Assembly (NCBI GenBank): GCA_963728985.1 | Contig: CAVSME010000008.1 | Coordinates: forward strand, 62,001-126,000 | Length of the DNA stretch: 64,000 nucleotides | Reading direction: 5' to 3' | Origin: DASXAI01 sp963728985 | GTDB taxonomy: Bacteria; Actinomycetota; Acidimicrobiia; Acidimicrobiales; Ilumatobacteraceae | Shown here: in pieces, positions 32,860-41,925 of the stretch | Layout of the letters: every line of letters starts with the position of its first letter | How positions within the stretch are numbered: the stretch's first letter is position 1 | The notes under the pieces: model-generated | The model's input: only the letters and a program-made list of their open reading frames with translations | What the model was told of the DNA's origin: nothing | Databases searched by the model: none | Position numbers and translations under genes: made by a program

Positions 32860-33489
32860 TCAGAGGAGACGGAGGTCGGCGATGCGGGCCAGTGCCGCCA
32901 GCTGGCGGCGCTCCCGCCACCGGAACGGGCGGCCCTTGCGGCCGACGGCGAGGGCGATGCCGGCCCGGCCGAGGTCGGCCCAGGCGACGTCCTCGGGCCC
33001 CAAGTCGTCGGCGCCGCCGTCGAGGTGCCGCGAGCCGAGCACGAAGGCGCCGACCCAGGCCGCCGACGGCGCCTCCCCCACCTCGACCAGCGTCTCGGCG
33101 GGCGTGAGGCGCAGGGCCACGGCCCAGTCGCACTCGAAGTCGGCCACCGTGTGCTCGCACAGGACCTTCAGCACCATGGCCTCGTCGTCGGCCTCCATGA
33201 GGCGGGTGGCGGTGGCGAGGACGGTCAGACCCGGGTCGTGACGGTCGGTGCCGAGGGCGCGCACGTCCTCCACGTCGACGCCGTCGACCTGACTGATCTC
33301 CGAGACGAGCAGGTCGAGGAGGCCGTCCTCGGGCAGCTCGACGACCAGCTCGTCGACCGCCCGTCCCCCGCCCCGTTCCAGGATCTCGATCCCGACGACG
33401 TCGCCCCGCACGGCCCCGATCCGGCTGGCCACCTGACCCAATGCTCCCGGACGATCAGGCAGCCAGACGCGCACGAGGTACGTGGGCAC
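32860..33489 (-). CDS. ACT-domain protein with GAF-like C-terminus
   Basis: The 209-residue protein has an N-terminal ACT domain (YLVRVWLPDRPGALGQVASRIGAV) and a C-terminal region ending GIALAVGRKGRPFRWRERRQLAALARIAD that resembles the end of GAF domains. Probably a small-molecule (amino-acid) sensing protein without visible catalytic motifs. TACCGT (33502-33497, minus), 7 nt, GTG 33489 indicates a leaderless transcript. It converges on glpK with an 11-nt gap. Confidence 0.75.
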   Translation of the reverse strand: MPTYLVRVWLPDRPGALGQVASRIGAVRGDVVGIEILERGGGRAVDELVVELPEDGLLDLLVSEISQVDGVDVEDVRALGTDRHDPGLTVLATATRLMEADDEAMVLKVLCEHTVADFECDWAVALRLTPAETLVEVGEAPSAAWVGAFVLGSRHLDGGADDLGPEDVAWADLGRAGIALAVGRKGRPFRWRERRQLAALARIADLRLL

Positions 33490-33553
33490 GCAGTTGACGG
33501 TACCCAGGCGGCGAGAACCAAGATGACCGCGATGTGACAGGTTGGTGAACCGG

Positions 33554-34726
33554 CTACAGCTTCGTGAGGCCCTTCCTGAGGTTGCGGATGCCCTGGGCGA
33601 TGCGCTGCTCGTTCTCGATGAGGGCGAAGCGCACGAAGCCCTCGCCGCCGGGCCCGAACCCCTCACCGGGCGACGTGGCCACGGCGCACTCGCGCACCAG
33701 CATCGAGGAGAACTCCACCGAGTCGAGCTCCTGGTAGGGCTCGGGGATGGGCGCCCACACGAACATGGTCCCGCTGGGCTTGGGGATGTCCCAGCCGATG
33801 CGGGCCAGCCCGTCGCAGAGCACGTCCCGCCGGCGCTCGTAGGTGGCGCACACCTCTTTGGGATACTCGGGCGCCTCGTTCATGGTGACGGTGGCGGCGA
33901 TCTGGATGGGCTGGAACGTGCCGTAGTCGAGGTACGTCTTCAACTTCACCAGCGCCGCCACGACGTCGCGGTTGCCGGACAGGAACGCCACCCGCCAGCC
34001 GGCCATGGAGAAGCTCTTCGTCATCGAATAGAGCTCGACGGCGCAGTCCTTGGCCCCGTCGGCCTGGAGGATGGACGGGGGGCGGTAACCGTCGAAGCCG
34101 ACGTCGGCATAGGCGAAGTCGTGCACCACGATCATCTCGTGCTCGCGGCAGAAGTCGACGACGCGCTGCATGAACGCCAGGTCGACGCAGGCCCCCGTGG
34201 GGTTGTGCGGGAACGAGATGACGAGCACCCGCGGCTTCGGCCAGCCGATGTTCCACGCCGCCTCCAGGCCCTCGAGGAAGTCGGCGTCGGTGCGCATCGG
34301 GATCTGGCGCAGATCAGCGCCGGCGAACAGCGGGCCGTAGATGTGGATGGGGTAGCTCGGCGCCGGCACGATGGCGGCGTCACCCGACTGGAGCAGCACC
34401 CACATGAGGTGGCTGAACCCCTCCTTCGAGCCGATCGTGTTGGTGATCTCGGTCTCGGGATCGAGGGTGACCCCCCAGTTGCGGGAGTAGAGGCGGGCCA
34501 CGGCGAGGCGCAGGTTGGGCAGGCCCTTGGACATCGAGTACCGGTGGTTGCGCTCGATGCGGGCCGCCTCGCCCAGCTTCTCCACGGCGATCTGCGGCGA
34601 GGGGATGTCCGGGTTGCCGAACCCGAGATCGACCACATCCACACCTGCGCGCCGTGCCTCGATCTTCAGGTTGTTGATGATCGTGAACACGTACGGGGGC
34701 AGGTTGGTGATGCGCCGGAACTCCAT
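33554..34726 (-). CDS. Class I/II aminotransferase, AlaC-like (glutamate-pyruvate type)
   Basis: PLP aminotransferase of 390 residues. The start MEFRRITNLPPYVF followed by VVDLGFGNPD is characteristic of the AlaC/YfdZ group. SFPHNPTGA and SMTKSFSMAGWRVAFLSG contain the PLP contacts and Schiff-base Lys. Likely alanine or related transaminase; LL-DAP aminotransferases are relatives. ATG 34726 follows TACCGT (34739-34734, minus) by 7 nt. It is divergent from ppa. Confidence 0.88.
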   Translation of the reverse strand: MEFRRITNLPPYVFTIINNLKIEARRAGVDVVDLGFGNPDIPSPQIAVEKLGEAARIERNHRYSMSKGLPNLRLAVARLYSRNWGVTLDPETEITNTIGSKEGFSHLMWVLLQSGDAAIVPAPSYPIHIYGPLFAGADLRQIPMRTDADFLEGLEAAWNIGWPKPRVLVISFPHNPTGACVDLAFMQRVVDFCREHEMIVVHDFAYADVGFDGYRPPSILQADGAKDCAVELYSMTKSFSMAGWRVAFLSGNRDVVAALVKLKTYLDYGTFQPIQIAATVTMNEAPEYPKEVCATYERRRDVLCDGLARIGWDIPKPSGTMFVWAPIPEPYQELDSVEFSSMLVRECAVATSPGEGFGPGGEGFVRFALIENEQRIAQGIRNLRKGLTKL

Positions 34727-34779
34727 GGGAGCAACGGTACCGGTGCCTTGGCCAGCGGTCCTGGTCATTCTCCGCGAGG

Positions 34780-35286
34780 ATGGTCCCGATGAAGCCCCCG
34801 CGCGACGGCTGCGTGCACGTGGTGATCGAGATCCCCCGTGGCAGCCGCAACAAGTACGAGATCGACCACGACACCGGCCGGGTGTTCCTCGACCGGCGTC
34901 TCTTCTCGGCCACCGTGTACCCCGCCGACTACGGGTTCCTGCCCGACACCCTGGCGGGGGACGGCGATCCGCTCGACGCGCTGGTCCTGCTCGACGACCC
35001 CACCTTCCCGGGCGTGTGGGTGGAGGCGCGTCCCGTCGCCATCATGTGGATGCAGGACGAAGCCGGGCCCGACGCCAAGATCCTGTGCGTCCCGCCGTCC
35101 GAGCCCCGCTGGGAGAACACGTTCGATCTCGAGGATCTCGAGCCCAGCCTCCTCGCCGAGATCGAGCACTTCTTCGACATGTACAAGATGCTCGAACCGG
35201 GGAAGACCTCGACCACACAGGGCTTCAAGGGCCGCGACGCCGCCTGGGACGAGATCCGGGCGTCGCGCCTACGCCACAACGAGTAG
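34780..35286 (+). CDS. ppa: Inorganic pyrophosphatase
   Basis: Family I soluble pyrophosphatase, 168 residues. Motifs: VVIEIPRGSRNKYEID, YPADYGFLPDT, and the metal-binding DGDPLDALVLLD. CATTCT (34766-34771) lies 8 nt before ATG 34780; ATG 34789, three codons in, is the alternative start. The 3' end overlaps the ROK kinase gene by 18 bp on the opposite strand. Confidence 0.94.
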   Translation: MVPMKPPRDGCVHVVIEIPRGSRNKYEIDHDTGRVFLDRRLFSATVYPADYGFLPDTLAGDGDPLDALVLLDDPTFPGVWVEARPVAIMWMQDEAGPDAKILCVPPSEPRWENTFDLEDLEPSLLAEIEHFFDMYKMLEPGKTSTTQGFKGRDAAWDEIRASRLRHNE

Positions 35287-36186
35287 CGCCGCGCCGACGG
35301 CGCCGGCCTGCTCGCCGAGGGCCGCCATCTCGATGCGGGGATGGCGCCGGTGGCCAGGCGCGTACAGCAGGTCGGCGAAGTGCCGCCGCACCGGCGCCAG
35401 CACCAGGTCGACGGCGCCGGCGAGCCCGCCGCCCATCACCACCACCTCGGGGTCGAGCAGGTTGGTGAGGTTCACGAGGCCGAGCGCCACCCACCACGCC
35501 CACTGGTCGATCACCATGAGGGCGTCGTGGTCGCCTTCCCGGGCGGCGAACTGCACGTGCTCGCCCCGGACCGCCTCGGCGTCACCGGCGAGGGCGACGA
35601 CACGGGCCAGGCGCCCCCCGGTCGCCGCCTCCCGGGCCAGGCGGGCCAGCCCCGATCCCGACGCGTAGCGCTCCCAGCAGCCTCGCCGCCCGCACACGCA
35701 CGGCGGCCCGTTGGGGTCGACCACCATGTGCCCGGGCTCGCCGGCGAACCCGTTGGCCCCCCGGACCAGGCGGCCGCCCGACACGATGCCGCCGCCGATG
35801 CCCGTGCCGAGGGTGACGAGCACGACGTCCGACGCGCCGAGGGCGGCGCCGGCCTGCCATTCGGCGAGCGTGGCGCACGTTGCGTCGTTGTCGACGTGGA
35901 CCGGGTGGCCGAGCCGCTCGGCCAGCCGCCTGGCGATCGGGAAGTCCCACACGTCAGTGACGTTGGGAGCAGCGCGCCACACGCCATCGGTCGACACCAG
36001 CCCGGCGGCGCCCACGCCGAACGTGTCGTAGGGCGCCAGGCCGGCAGCGAGGATGTCGAGGGCGTCGAGCAGCGCGTCGGCGCCGGCCGGCGTGGTCAGG
36101 CGCTCCTCGCGCAGCACGGCACCGCCGCCGTCGACGACGACGCCGAGACACTTGGTGCCGCCGATGTCGACGCCCGCCCGGAGCAC
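35269..36186 (-). CDS. ROK-family sugar kinase (glucokinase-like)
   Basis: The 305-residue ROK kinase starts LRAGVDIGGTKCLGVVVD (phosphate-binding), has HVDNDATCATLAEW, VTLGTGIGGGIV and the zinc-binding CVCGRRGCWERYAS. Glucose is the usual substrate in actinobacteria, but this is not proved here. GTG 36186 begins 1 nt after the eRF1-like gene stop, so the two are probably translated as an operon. Confidence 0.9.
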   Translation of the reverse strand: MLRAGVDIGGTKCLGVVVDGGGAVLREERLTTPAGADALLDALDILAAGLAPYDTFGVGAAGLVSTDGVWRAAPNVTDVWDFPIARRLAERLGHPVHVDNDATCATLAEWQAGAALGASDVVLVTLGTGIGGGIVSGGRLVRGANGFAGEPGHMVVDPNGPPCVCGRRGCWERYASGSGLARLAREAATGGRLARVVALAGDAEAVRGEHVQFAAREGDHDALMVIDQWAWWVALGLVNLTNLLDPEVVVMGGGLAGAVDLVLAPVRRHFADLLYAPGHRRHPRIEMAALGEQAGAVGAALLVVA

Positions 36187-36187
36187 C

Positions 36188-37303
36188 TCAGTAGCGCAGC
36201 AGGGCGCCGATGCACCCGAGCACGTCGAGGTCGGCGTTGGCGACGAGGATCGAGACCCGGCAGTGCTGGATGAGCGCTTCCTGCACGGCATCTTCGATCA
36301 CGTCGTCGACGTGGACCATGTCGGCGCGGCACGCCGGGCAGCGCCGGCCCACCGTGGCCAGCCGCCCGCACGCCGGGCACCGCCAACCCTCGGCCACGTA
36401 GCCACGGGACACGAAGAGCCGCTCGACGCGCCGGTCGCCGATGGCGCGCAGCGTCCCGGCCAGACCGGTCACGCCGCCCGTCGTGCCGGCGGCCGCCCGC
36501 AGCCGGCCCACCAAGGCCGCTTCCTCGCGCCGCTCGATGGCGTCCTCGGCGTCCTGCACCATCCGCCCGAGCCGCTCGCGCCCGATCCCGATCGGGACCG
36601 AGAGCCGGTCCACGACACGGTCGCGCAGGTACGGGTGCAGCGCCTGCTCGAGCTCGGCCAGGACATCCGGCGTGGGCGCGCCGATCACGAGGCGCTCGAA
36701 GCCCGTGCTCTGGTAGACGGCGAAGGCGTGCTGCGCCGCCCGGCGCACGTGCTGGAGGGCCTGCTCCTGGCGCTGGCTGCCGACGCGGGTCTTCACCATG
36801 TCACCCCGCCCGTCGGTGCCGTCGCGCACCAGCGGGTCGACCGCCTCCGAGTGCTCCACCGCCTCGCCCAGCTCGTAGACGAACATGCGGGCCCGCTGGC
36901 GATCGGTGAGCAGGACACCCAGCCGCGCCGAGCGCTCCATCACGTCCTCGAGCTGGCGCACGCACGGCGTGTCGTGGACCAGGAGGCGGCTGGTCACCGG
37001 CATGGGCAGCTCGTGGACCTGCCAGAACCCGTGGGCCGTGCAGGAGAACATGGCCAGGCCACGCGCTCGGGCCCGCTTGAGCCCGCGGATGTGGCGCTCC
37101 ATGCGCTGCACGTCCTGCACGACCGAGGGGTGGGTGTGACCGTTGAGGCCGGCATGGCGCACGAGCGAGCCGAACGACTGCTGCACCTCGCGGTGTGTCG
37201 GCAGGTGGCGTCCGTCCACGTCGAGGTAGCACGACGTGACAGGGGCATCGGTGCCCCGGAACCCCGCCAGTGCTCGAACCGTCTCCTCGTTGATGGTGGT
37301 CAC
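36188..37303 (-). CDS. Bacterial eRF1-like (baeRF/Vms1-type) protein with zinc ribbon
   Basis: The 371-residue protein has an RNase-H-like middle domain (LGVLLTDRQRARMFVYELGE), an eRF1-domain-3-like segment (RLVIGAPTPDVLAELEQALHPYLRDRV) and a C-terminal zinc ribbon CPACGRL...CPACRAD. This resembles the bacterial archaeo-eukaryotic release factor families related to Vms1/ANKZF1, thought to act on stalled ribosomes or peptidyl-tRNA; that role is inferred. SD AAGGAGG lies 7 nt before GTG 37303, so this gene, unlike many neighbours, has a leader. Confidence 0.75.
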   Translation of the reverse strand: MTTINEETVRALAGFRGTDAPVTSCYLDVDGRHLPTHREVQQSFGSLVRHAGLNGHTHPSVVQDVQRMERHIRGLKRARARGLAMFSCTAHGFWQVHELPMPVTSRLLVHDTPCVRQLEDVMERSARLGVLLTDRQRARMFVYELGEAVEHSEAVDPLVRDGTDGRGDMVKTRVGSQRQEQALQHVRRAAQHAFAVYQSTGFERLVIGAPTPDVLAELEQALHPYLRDRVVDRLSVPIGIGRERLGRMVQDAEDAIERREEAALVGRLRAAAGTTGGVTGLAGTLRAIGDRRVERLFVSRGYVAEGWRCPACGRLATVGRRCPACRADMVHVDDVIEDAVQEALIQHCRVSILVANADLDVLGCIGALLRY

Positions 37304-37366
37304 GCGCCAACCTCCTTCGCGGGGAGACCGCGATGGTAGTGCCGCGACCGGCCACCCCCGCCCGGG

Positions 37367-37807
37367 TCAGGCCTCGGCGCGGGTCTTCAGCTCCTTGACG
37401 GTGTTGAGGATGCGCACCTCGGCGCGCCGCTTCACGAAGCCGGGCAGCGGCACCACCAGCTCGATCGACAGCTGGTACTCGACGTGGGTGGACGCCGGCT
37501 CACCGTCCGACGGCGTGAACACGTAGGCGCCGTCGCAGGCCCGCATGATGTCGCCCTTCACGAGCTTCCACGCCAGCCGGTCGGGGGCGTCGGAGTAGTC
37601 GTAGTGGAGCGTGTAGTGCGTGCTGCGACCGAGCGCGGAGGCGCGGAACTCGACCTCGATGGCACGGTCCAGGTGGTCGCGCTCCTTGACGACGGCTTCC
37701 TTCACGTCGTGGGCCCACTCCGAGTAGTGCTCGAAGTCGGTGACGATCGCGTAGCACTCGGCCGCCGTCGCTTCGATGGTGATGGTCTGGGTCGCGGACT
37801 CAGCCAT
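37367..37807 (-). CDS. SRPBCC (START-like) lipid/polyketide-cyclase fold protein
   Basis: The 146-residue single-domain protein (TQTITIEATAAECYAIVTDFEHYSEW) has the hydrophobic-ligand-binding helix-grip fold. It resembles the mycobacterial SRPBCC protein found near pimB', and here also lies two genes downstream of a pimB'-like gene. ATG 37807 overlaps the preceding stop by 8 nt. The ligand is unknown. Confidence 0.82.
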   Translation of the reverse strand: MAESATQTITIEATAAECYAIVTDFEHYSEWAHDVKEAVVKERDHLDRAIEVEFRASALGRSTHYTLHYDYSDAPDRLAWKLVKGDIMRACDGAYVFTPSDGEPASTHVEYQLSIELVVPLPGFVKRRAEVRILNTVKELKTRAEA

Positions 37808-38309
37808 GCCCAGCATTCTGCTCCATTTCGGCCGGACCGTCGGCATCCTTCTTCGTGCCATCGGGCTCACCGGCGGGCGCGGCGGTGCGGATGCGGGGGC
37901 CGAAGCTGCCGTGGCGAGCAGCCCACACGCCGTTCAGGCCGAGGCCGAACATCGGCACGAGCACGGCGAAGGCGGCCGCCGTGAACGGCCGCACCGAGGC
38001 CACCGTCACTGCCACCACGCACTGCACGGCGAAGGCCACCAGCAGGCGGACGCGCACGGGGTTCGGTGCCACACGGTTGGTGAGGAAATAGAGCGACGCC
38101 ACCCCGATCTCCTCGGTCCGGCTCCGGCCGATGGCGATGGCGTAGGCGCCGAGGAAGGCGGTGCAGCCGATGCCGAACAGCACGAGGTCGAGGATCACCG
38201 CCACCGGGCGGGTCCAGTCCTGCACGATCACTTCGACCACGCTCACCACGGTGAACAGCACCGTGCCGAGCATCGAGAACTGGATCAGGCGGCGTCCAGG
38301 CACGGTCAC
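37800..38309 (-). CDS. Four-helix membrane protein, unknown function
   Basis: The 169-residue protein has four hydrophobic segments (about 10-30, 38-59, 83-103 and 107-125) and a Pro/Gly/Asp-rich cytoplasmic tail. No family recognised with certainty. GTG 38309 overlaps the glycosyltransferase stop (GTGA) and its own stop overlaps the SRPBCC gene, so all three are translationally coupled and probably serve the envelope lipoglycan pathway. Confidence 0.75.
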   Translation of the reverse strand: MTVPGRRLIQFSMLGTVLFTVVSVVEVIVQDWTRPVAVILDLVLFGIGCTAFLGAYAIAIGRSRTEEIGVASLYFLTNRVAPNPVRVRLLVAFAVQCVVAVTVASVRPFTAAAFAVLVPMFGLGLNGVWAARHGSFGPRIRTAAPAGEPDGTKKDADGPAEMEQNAGHG

Positions 38310-39434
38310 GATGATGCCAGGGCGCGCAGGGCATCTCCGAGGCGCGCCGCCAGCCGGTCGTAGGTGAACTCCTGCTCGGCCCGCCGGCGCGCCGCCGCCC
38401 CCAGCTCGCAACGCCGGGCCGGGTCGTCGAGCAGGCGGGCCAGCGCGATGGCCACCGCCTCGGGATCCTCGGGATGGGCGACGACGAGGCCGGTCTCCCC
38501 ATGGCGCACGGCCTCGGCCGCACCACCGCTGTCCCCGGCCACCTGGGCCACGCCGGCGGCGGCGGCCTCCACGAACACGATGCCGAACCCTTCCTGCTCG
38601 AGGCCGTTCCAGCGGTCGTGGCAGCACATGGCGAACACGTCGGCGCAGGCGTAGAGGTCGGGGAGGTCGGCGTCGGGCACGCGGCCGAGGAAGTGGACGG
38701 GCACGCTGGCCTCGGCGCCGATGCGCCGCAGCCGGTCCTCGTCGCGCCCGCCACCGGCGATGGCGACGGCGATCGGCCGGCCCGTGCCGGCGATGCGGTC
38801 GGCGGCGGCGATGAGGATGTCGTAGCCCTTGCGCCGCACGAGCCGGCTCACGCCGAGCACGACGGGGACATCGGTGGGCAGGCGGAACCGGCGGCGGGCG
38901 ACGGCCCGCTCCGCCGGGCCCAAGGGCCGGAACCGCTCGACATCGACGCCGGGCGGCACGATCACGGTGGGAAGGTCCTCGCCCGCGGCCCGAGTGGCCT
39001 CGGCGGCGGCGTACTCGCCGGCCGACACGACCAGCTCGGCCCCCCGCAGCACCCGCCCGAGCAACGCCCGGGTGCCAGGGAGGCGGCCGGGCACGGTGAC
39101 TTCGGCGCCGTGGACGACGACGGCGTAGCGATGGCGCAGCGCCGGGCCGAGGTGACCGAGCGGCAAGGCCGGATCGAGGACGACGACCTCGCGCGCCGGT
39201 CTCGTCGGCCAACCGGTCGATGCGGCGGCGGAGGCTGGGCGTAGGCAGCAGGACCGGTTCGCGCGACCGCACGACGGGAAAGGGCTGGGCCCGATCCCAC
39301 TCCGCCGACCCGTCATAGGGCGTGGTGAGCACGACGAACTCGTCGGGAGGCAACCGCCGCCACAGCTCCCAGAGGTACGACTGGATCCCGCCGACCTTGG
39401 GTGGGAAGTCGTTGGTGACGAGGAGGTGCCTCAC
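38306..39434 (-). CDS. PimB'-like GT4 glycosyltransferase, apparent frameshift near 39191-39197
   Basis: GDP-mannose-dependent mannosyltransferase type. The N-terminus HLLVTNDFPPKVGGIQSYL closely fits mycobacterial PimB', and the C-terminal half holds VVLGVSRLVRRKGYDILI and EGFGIVFVEAAAAGV (E-x7-E). The two halves lie in different frames. They join near a GC repeat at 39191-39197 (LADETGA to REVVVLDPAL) if one base is removed or two added. Length after correction is about 375, normal for the family, so a sequence error is likely. GTG 39434 overlaps the queG stop. Confidence 0.82.
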
Positions 39435-40513
39435 GTCTCGGCGGGCACCAGCTGGAGGAGGTCGAGGCGACCGAGGCGCTCGGCGGCCCACGCGGCGTGC
39501 TCCCGGAGCAGCGGATCGGGGCCGGTGAGGGCGGCGCGCAATGCGGCCTCGACGCCGGGGTCCCGGCCGTCGCCGACGTTGCCCAACGCGATGAGCGCGT
39601 TGCGGCGCAGCCAGCGGGGATCGCGACCGGCGATGTACCAGCGGCCGTGGCGCTCGAGCAGCTCGGCATCGGAGGCCGCCAGCAGCTCCAGCAGGGGCAC
39701 CCACGCCTGCACCGCGCCCGTCGGGTCGTGCATGGGAAGGCGTCCGGGGCGGGCCGCTCGGCCGTTCGGCGGGCACACCTCCTGGCAGTCGTCGCAGCCG
39801 TAGATGCGGTCGCCGAGCGCATCCCGGTAGGCAACGGGGAACGAGCCGGGCTGCTGCACCAACCACGCGAGGCAGCGGCGGGCGTCGACCACGCCGGGCG
39901 CCACGATGGCATCGGTCGGGCAACCGTCGAGACAGCGGCGGCAGCTGCCGCAGCCGTCAGCGACGGGTTGGGGCGCCGGCACCAGGGGCGCGTCGGTGAC
40001 GACGGCCCCGAGCACGAACCACGACCCGAGGCCGGGCAGCAGGACGTTGGCGTTCTTGCCGTACCAGCCGAGCCCGGCGCGGTAGGCGGCCTCGCGGTCG
40101 ACGAGGCTGTTGTCGTCGGCGAAGGTGACCGCCCGCCAGCCGTCGGCGCGCAGGCGCTTGGCCACGACCCGCAGGCCGTCGCGCAATGGCCGGTAGTGGT
40201 CGACCCAGGCGTAGCGGGCCACTCGACCGGCGGGTTCCCCCGGCGGGCGGGGCGCGTCGGGCAGGAGGTAGGCGCGCGCCCCCACCACCAGGGCGCGGGC
40301 GCCGGTCACTGCCGCCCCGGGATCGGTGGAGCGGGCCGGGTTGTTGTAGGTGAAGCCCATGCCGGCGTGGAGGCCGGCAGCCTTGCGCGCCTCGAGGTGC
40401 CGACGAGTGGACGCGAACGGTTCGGCCGGCGCCACGCCCACCGCGTCGAGGCCGGCGGCGTGGCCCAGGGCCCGGAGCTCCTCCAGGTCGGGGACGTCGG
40501 CCACCGGGGTCAC
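39431..40513 (-). CDS. queG: Epoxyqueuosine reductase QueG
   Basis: Cobalamin and Fe-S dependent reductase making queuosine in tRNA. The 360-residue protein has the family opening (LGHAAGLDAVGVAPAEPF), GWYGKNANVLLPGLGSWFVLG, two 4Fe-4S clusters (CGSCRRCLDGCP; CDDCQEVCP) and C-terminal HEAT-like repeats. Other queuosine genes are not in the window. GTG 40513 overlaps the transporter stop as GTGA. Confidence 0.92.
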   Translation of the reverse strand: MTPVADVPDLEELRALGHAAGLDAVGVAPAEPFASTRRHLEARKAAGLHAGMGFTYNNPARSTDPGAAVTGARALVVGARAYLLPDAPRPPGEPAGRVARYAWVDHYRPLRDGLRVVAKRLRADGWRAVTFADDNSLVDREAAYRAGLGWYGKNANVLLPGLGSWFVLGAVVTDAPLVPAPQPVADGCGSCRRCLDGCPTDAIVAPGVVDARRCLAWLVQQPGSFPVAYRDALGDRIYGCDDCQEVCPPNGRAARPGRLPMHDPTGAVQAWVPLLELLAASDAELLERHGRWYIAGRDPRWLRRNALIALGNVGDGRDPGVEAALRAALTGPDPLLREHAAWAAERLGRLDLLQLVPAET

Positions 40514-41487
40514 GGGGTCACGGTAGCCCCGGGCCCCGCGCCGGCCTGCTGATCAGGCGCGCCGGCACCACCGACCACGGCCGGCGCCACCTGCGACGCG
40601 ACAAGGGCGTCCGAGCGCGACAGCAGCACGACGCCGCCGACCGCCGCCGCCACGCACACGACGGCAACGGCGATGGTGGCGGGGCTCACATCGAGGCGCT
40701 CGCCGAAGATCCACGCCCCGATGACCCCGGACACGACCGGTGAGCTGATCGTGAGACTGGCCTGGGCCGACGCCAGGCTGCCCGACCGCAGCGCCATGTT
40801 CTGGATGAGGATGCCGAGCACCCCGCCGGCCAGCGTGGCCCACGTGGCCACCCCCACAAGGGTGCCCCACGAGAAGCCGTCGGCCAGCTGGTCGGACGCC
40901 ACCTTCAGCGTGGCCGCCTCCACGCCGAACACCACGCCGGCGGCGGCGCCGAGGATGGGCGCCCGCCTCGGTGACCCCCGGGCGACGAGGAAGAGCACCA
41001 CCACCAGGGCGGCGGCGCCGATGACCGCAGCGGTCCACGAGCCGGCACTCCCAGCCCGGGTGTCGTCACCGGGTCGGGCGGCGACCAGGAGGCCCACGAG
41101 TCCGGCCGCCACCAGCGCACCGCCCAGCCAGTCCTGGCGGCGCAGCGCCAGATGGCCGACCCAGGCCGACAGCGGCACCATGAACACGATCTGCGTGACC
41201 TGCAGCACCTGCACCAGCGTGAGCGAGCCCGCCGCCAGCGACACGCCGTGCATGGCGAAGCCGACCAGTCCCAGGGCGAAGCCAGCCAGCCACCACGGAT
41301 GGAGCACCACCCGCAGCGCGGTGTGAGCGCCCGACGACGCCGAGTCCGGCGTGGCCAGGTTGCCCTTCTGCTGCAAGGCCAACCCGAACGTGTATGTGAA
41401 CGCCGACGCCACCGCCAGCGTGGCCGAGACCGCGACCTCGCTGGGCGACATGGCCTCCGCCACCAGACCTGTCATCCCTCCGCCCAT
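40510..41487 (-). CDS. DMT-superfamily (EamA-like) membrane protein
   Basis: The 325-residue protein has about ten hydrophobic helices in two similar halves, as in drug/metabolite transporters. The segment YTFGLALQQKGN near residue 32 resembles the DMT subgroup related to magnesium-transporter NIPA-like proteins. Substrate unknown. ATG 41487 has a good SD (GGGAGG, 5 nt away), and TAGCGT upstream is a candidate -10. It is followed by overlapping queG. Confidence 0.8.
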   Translation of the reverse strand: MGGGMTGLVAEAMSPSEVAVSATLAVASAFTYTFGLALQQKGNLATPDSASSGAHTALRVVLHPWWLAGFALGLVGFAMHGVSLAAGSLTLVQVLQVTQIVFMVPLSAWVGHLALRRQDWLGGALVAAGLVGLLVAARPGDDTRAGSAGSWTAAVIGAAALVVVLFLVARGSPRRAPILGAAAGVVFGVEAATLKVASDQLADGFSWGTLVGVATWATLAGGVLGILIQNMALRSGSLASAQASLTISSPVVSGVIGAWIFGERLDVSPATIAVAVVCVAAAVGGVVLLSRSDALVASQVAPAVVGGAGAPDQQAGAGPGATVTP

Positions 41488-41541
41488 GCCGGCCTCCCCC
41501 GGCGCACGCTAGAACGCCAGCTCCACCGGAAGGGAGATGGG

Positions 41542-41739
41542 TCAGCACCGGCGGCGATGGCGCAGTGCCGGGACCAGTCCGGCGGTGGACAGGAGCCGCA
41601 CCACCTGCGCCTCCTTGGAGTCGAACACGACCGCCTGGTGGGCGGTCCGTTCGCACAGGGCCGTGACGACGCAGTCGTCGCAGGCGGCAGAGTGCTGCAT
41701 CACGCACTCGTCGCAATCGATCACCAAGACCTCGGCCAT
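41542..41739 (-). CDS. Cys-rich miniprotein (65 aa)
   Basis: Small protein MAEVLVIDCDECVMQHSAACDDCVVTALC, with Cys pairs CxxC at two positions plus a final Cys, probably binding zinc or an Fe-S cluster. The pattern recurs in actinobacterial hypothetical proteins as I remember them. ATG 41739 is preceded by a GAGAGGAA ribosome-binding site. Function unknown. It borders the repeat-rich region 41760-42427. Confidence 0.75.
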   Translation of the reverse strand: MAEVLVIDCDECVMQHSAACDDCVVTALCERTAHQAVVFDSKEAQVVRLLSTAGLVPALRHRRRC

Positions 41740-41864
41740 CGCTGTTCGTTCCTCTCGGTCGCCACATCAGCCACGCTCCTCCACCCGCCGGTCATCGTGA
41801 CGCAGGGGTGTCACAGAGTTGGGGGCGAGTCGATGCCTCGGCTTTCGCCTCGGTCTCGCTGCGC

Positions 41865-41915
41865 TGCTTGTGTGCGCGAAAGCGCGACGATCTCGCGATT
41901 TTCGTCACACAAGCA
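41865..41915. repeat. 51-nt imperfect hairpin
   Basis: TGCTTGTGTG (41865-41874) pairs perfectly with CACACAAGCA (41906-41915). Inside, GAAA/TTTC and CGCGA/TCGCG add further pairs. Unique in the window and not next to a gene end. Confidence 0.65.
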
Positions 41916-41925
41916 CAGGACCGGG

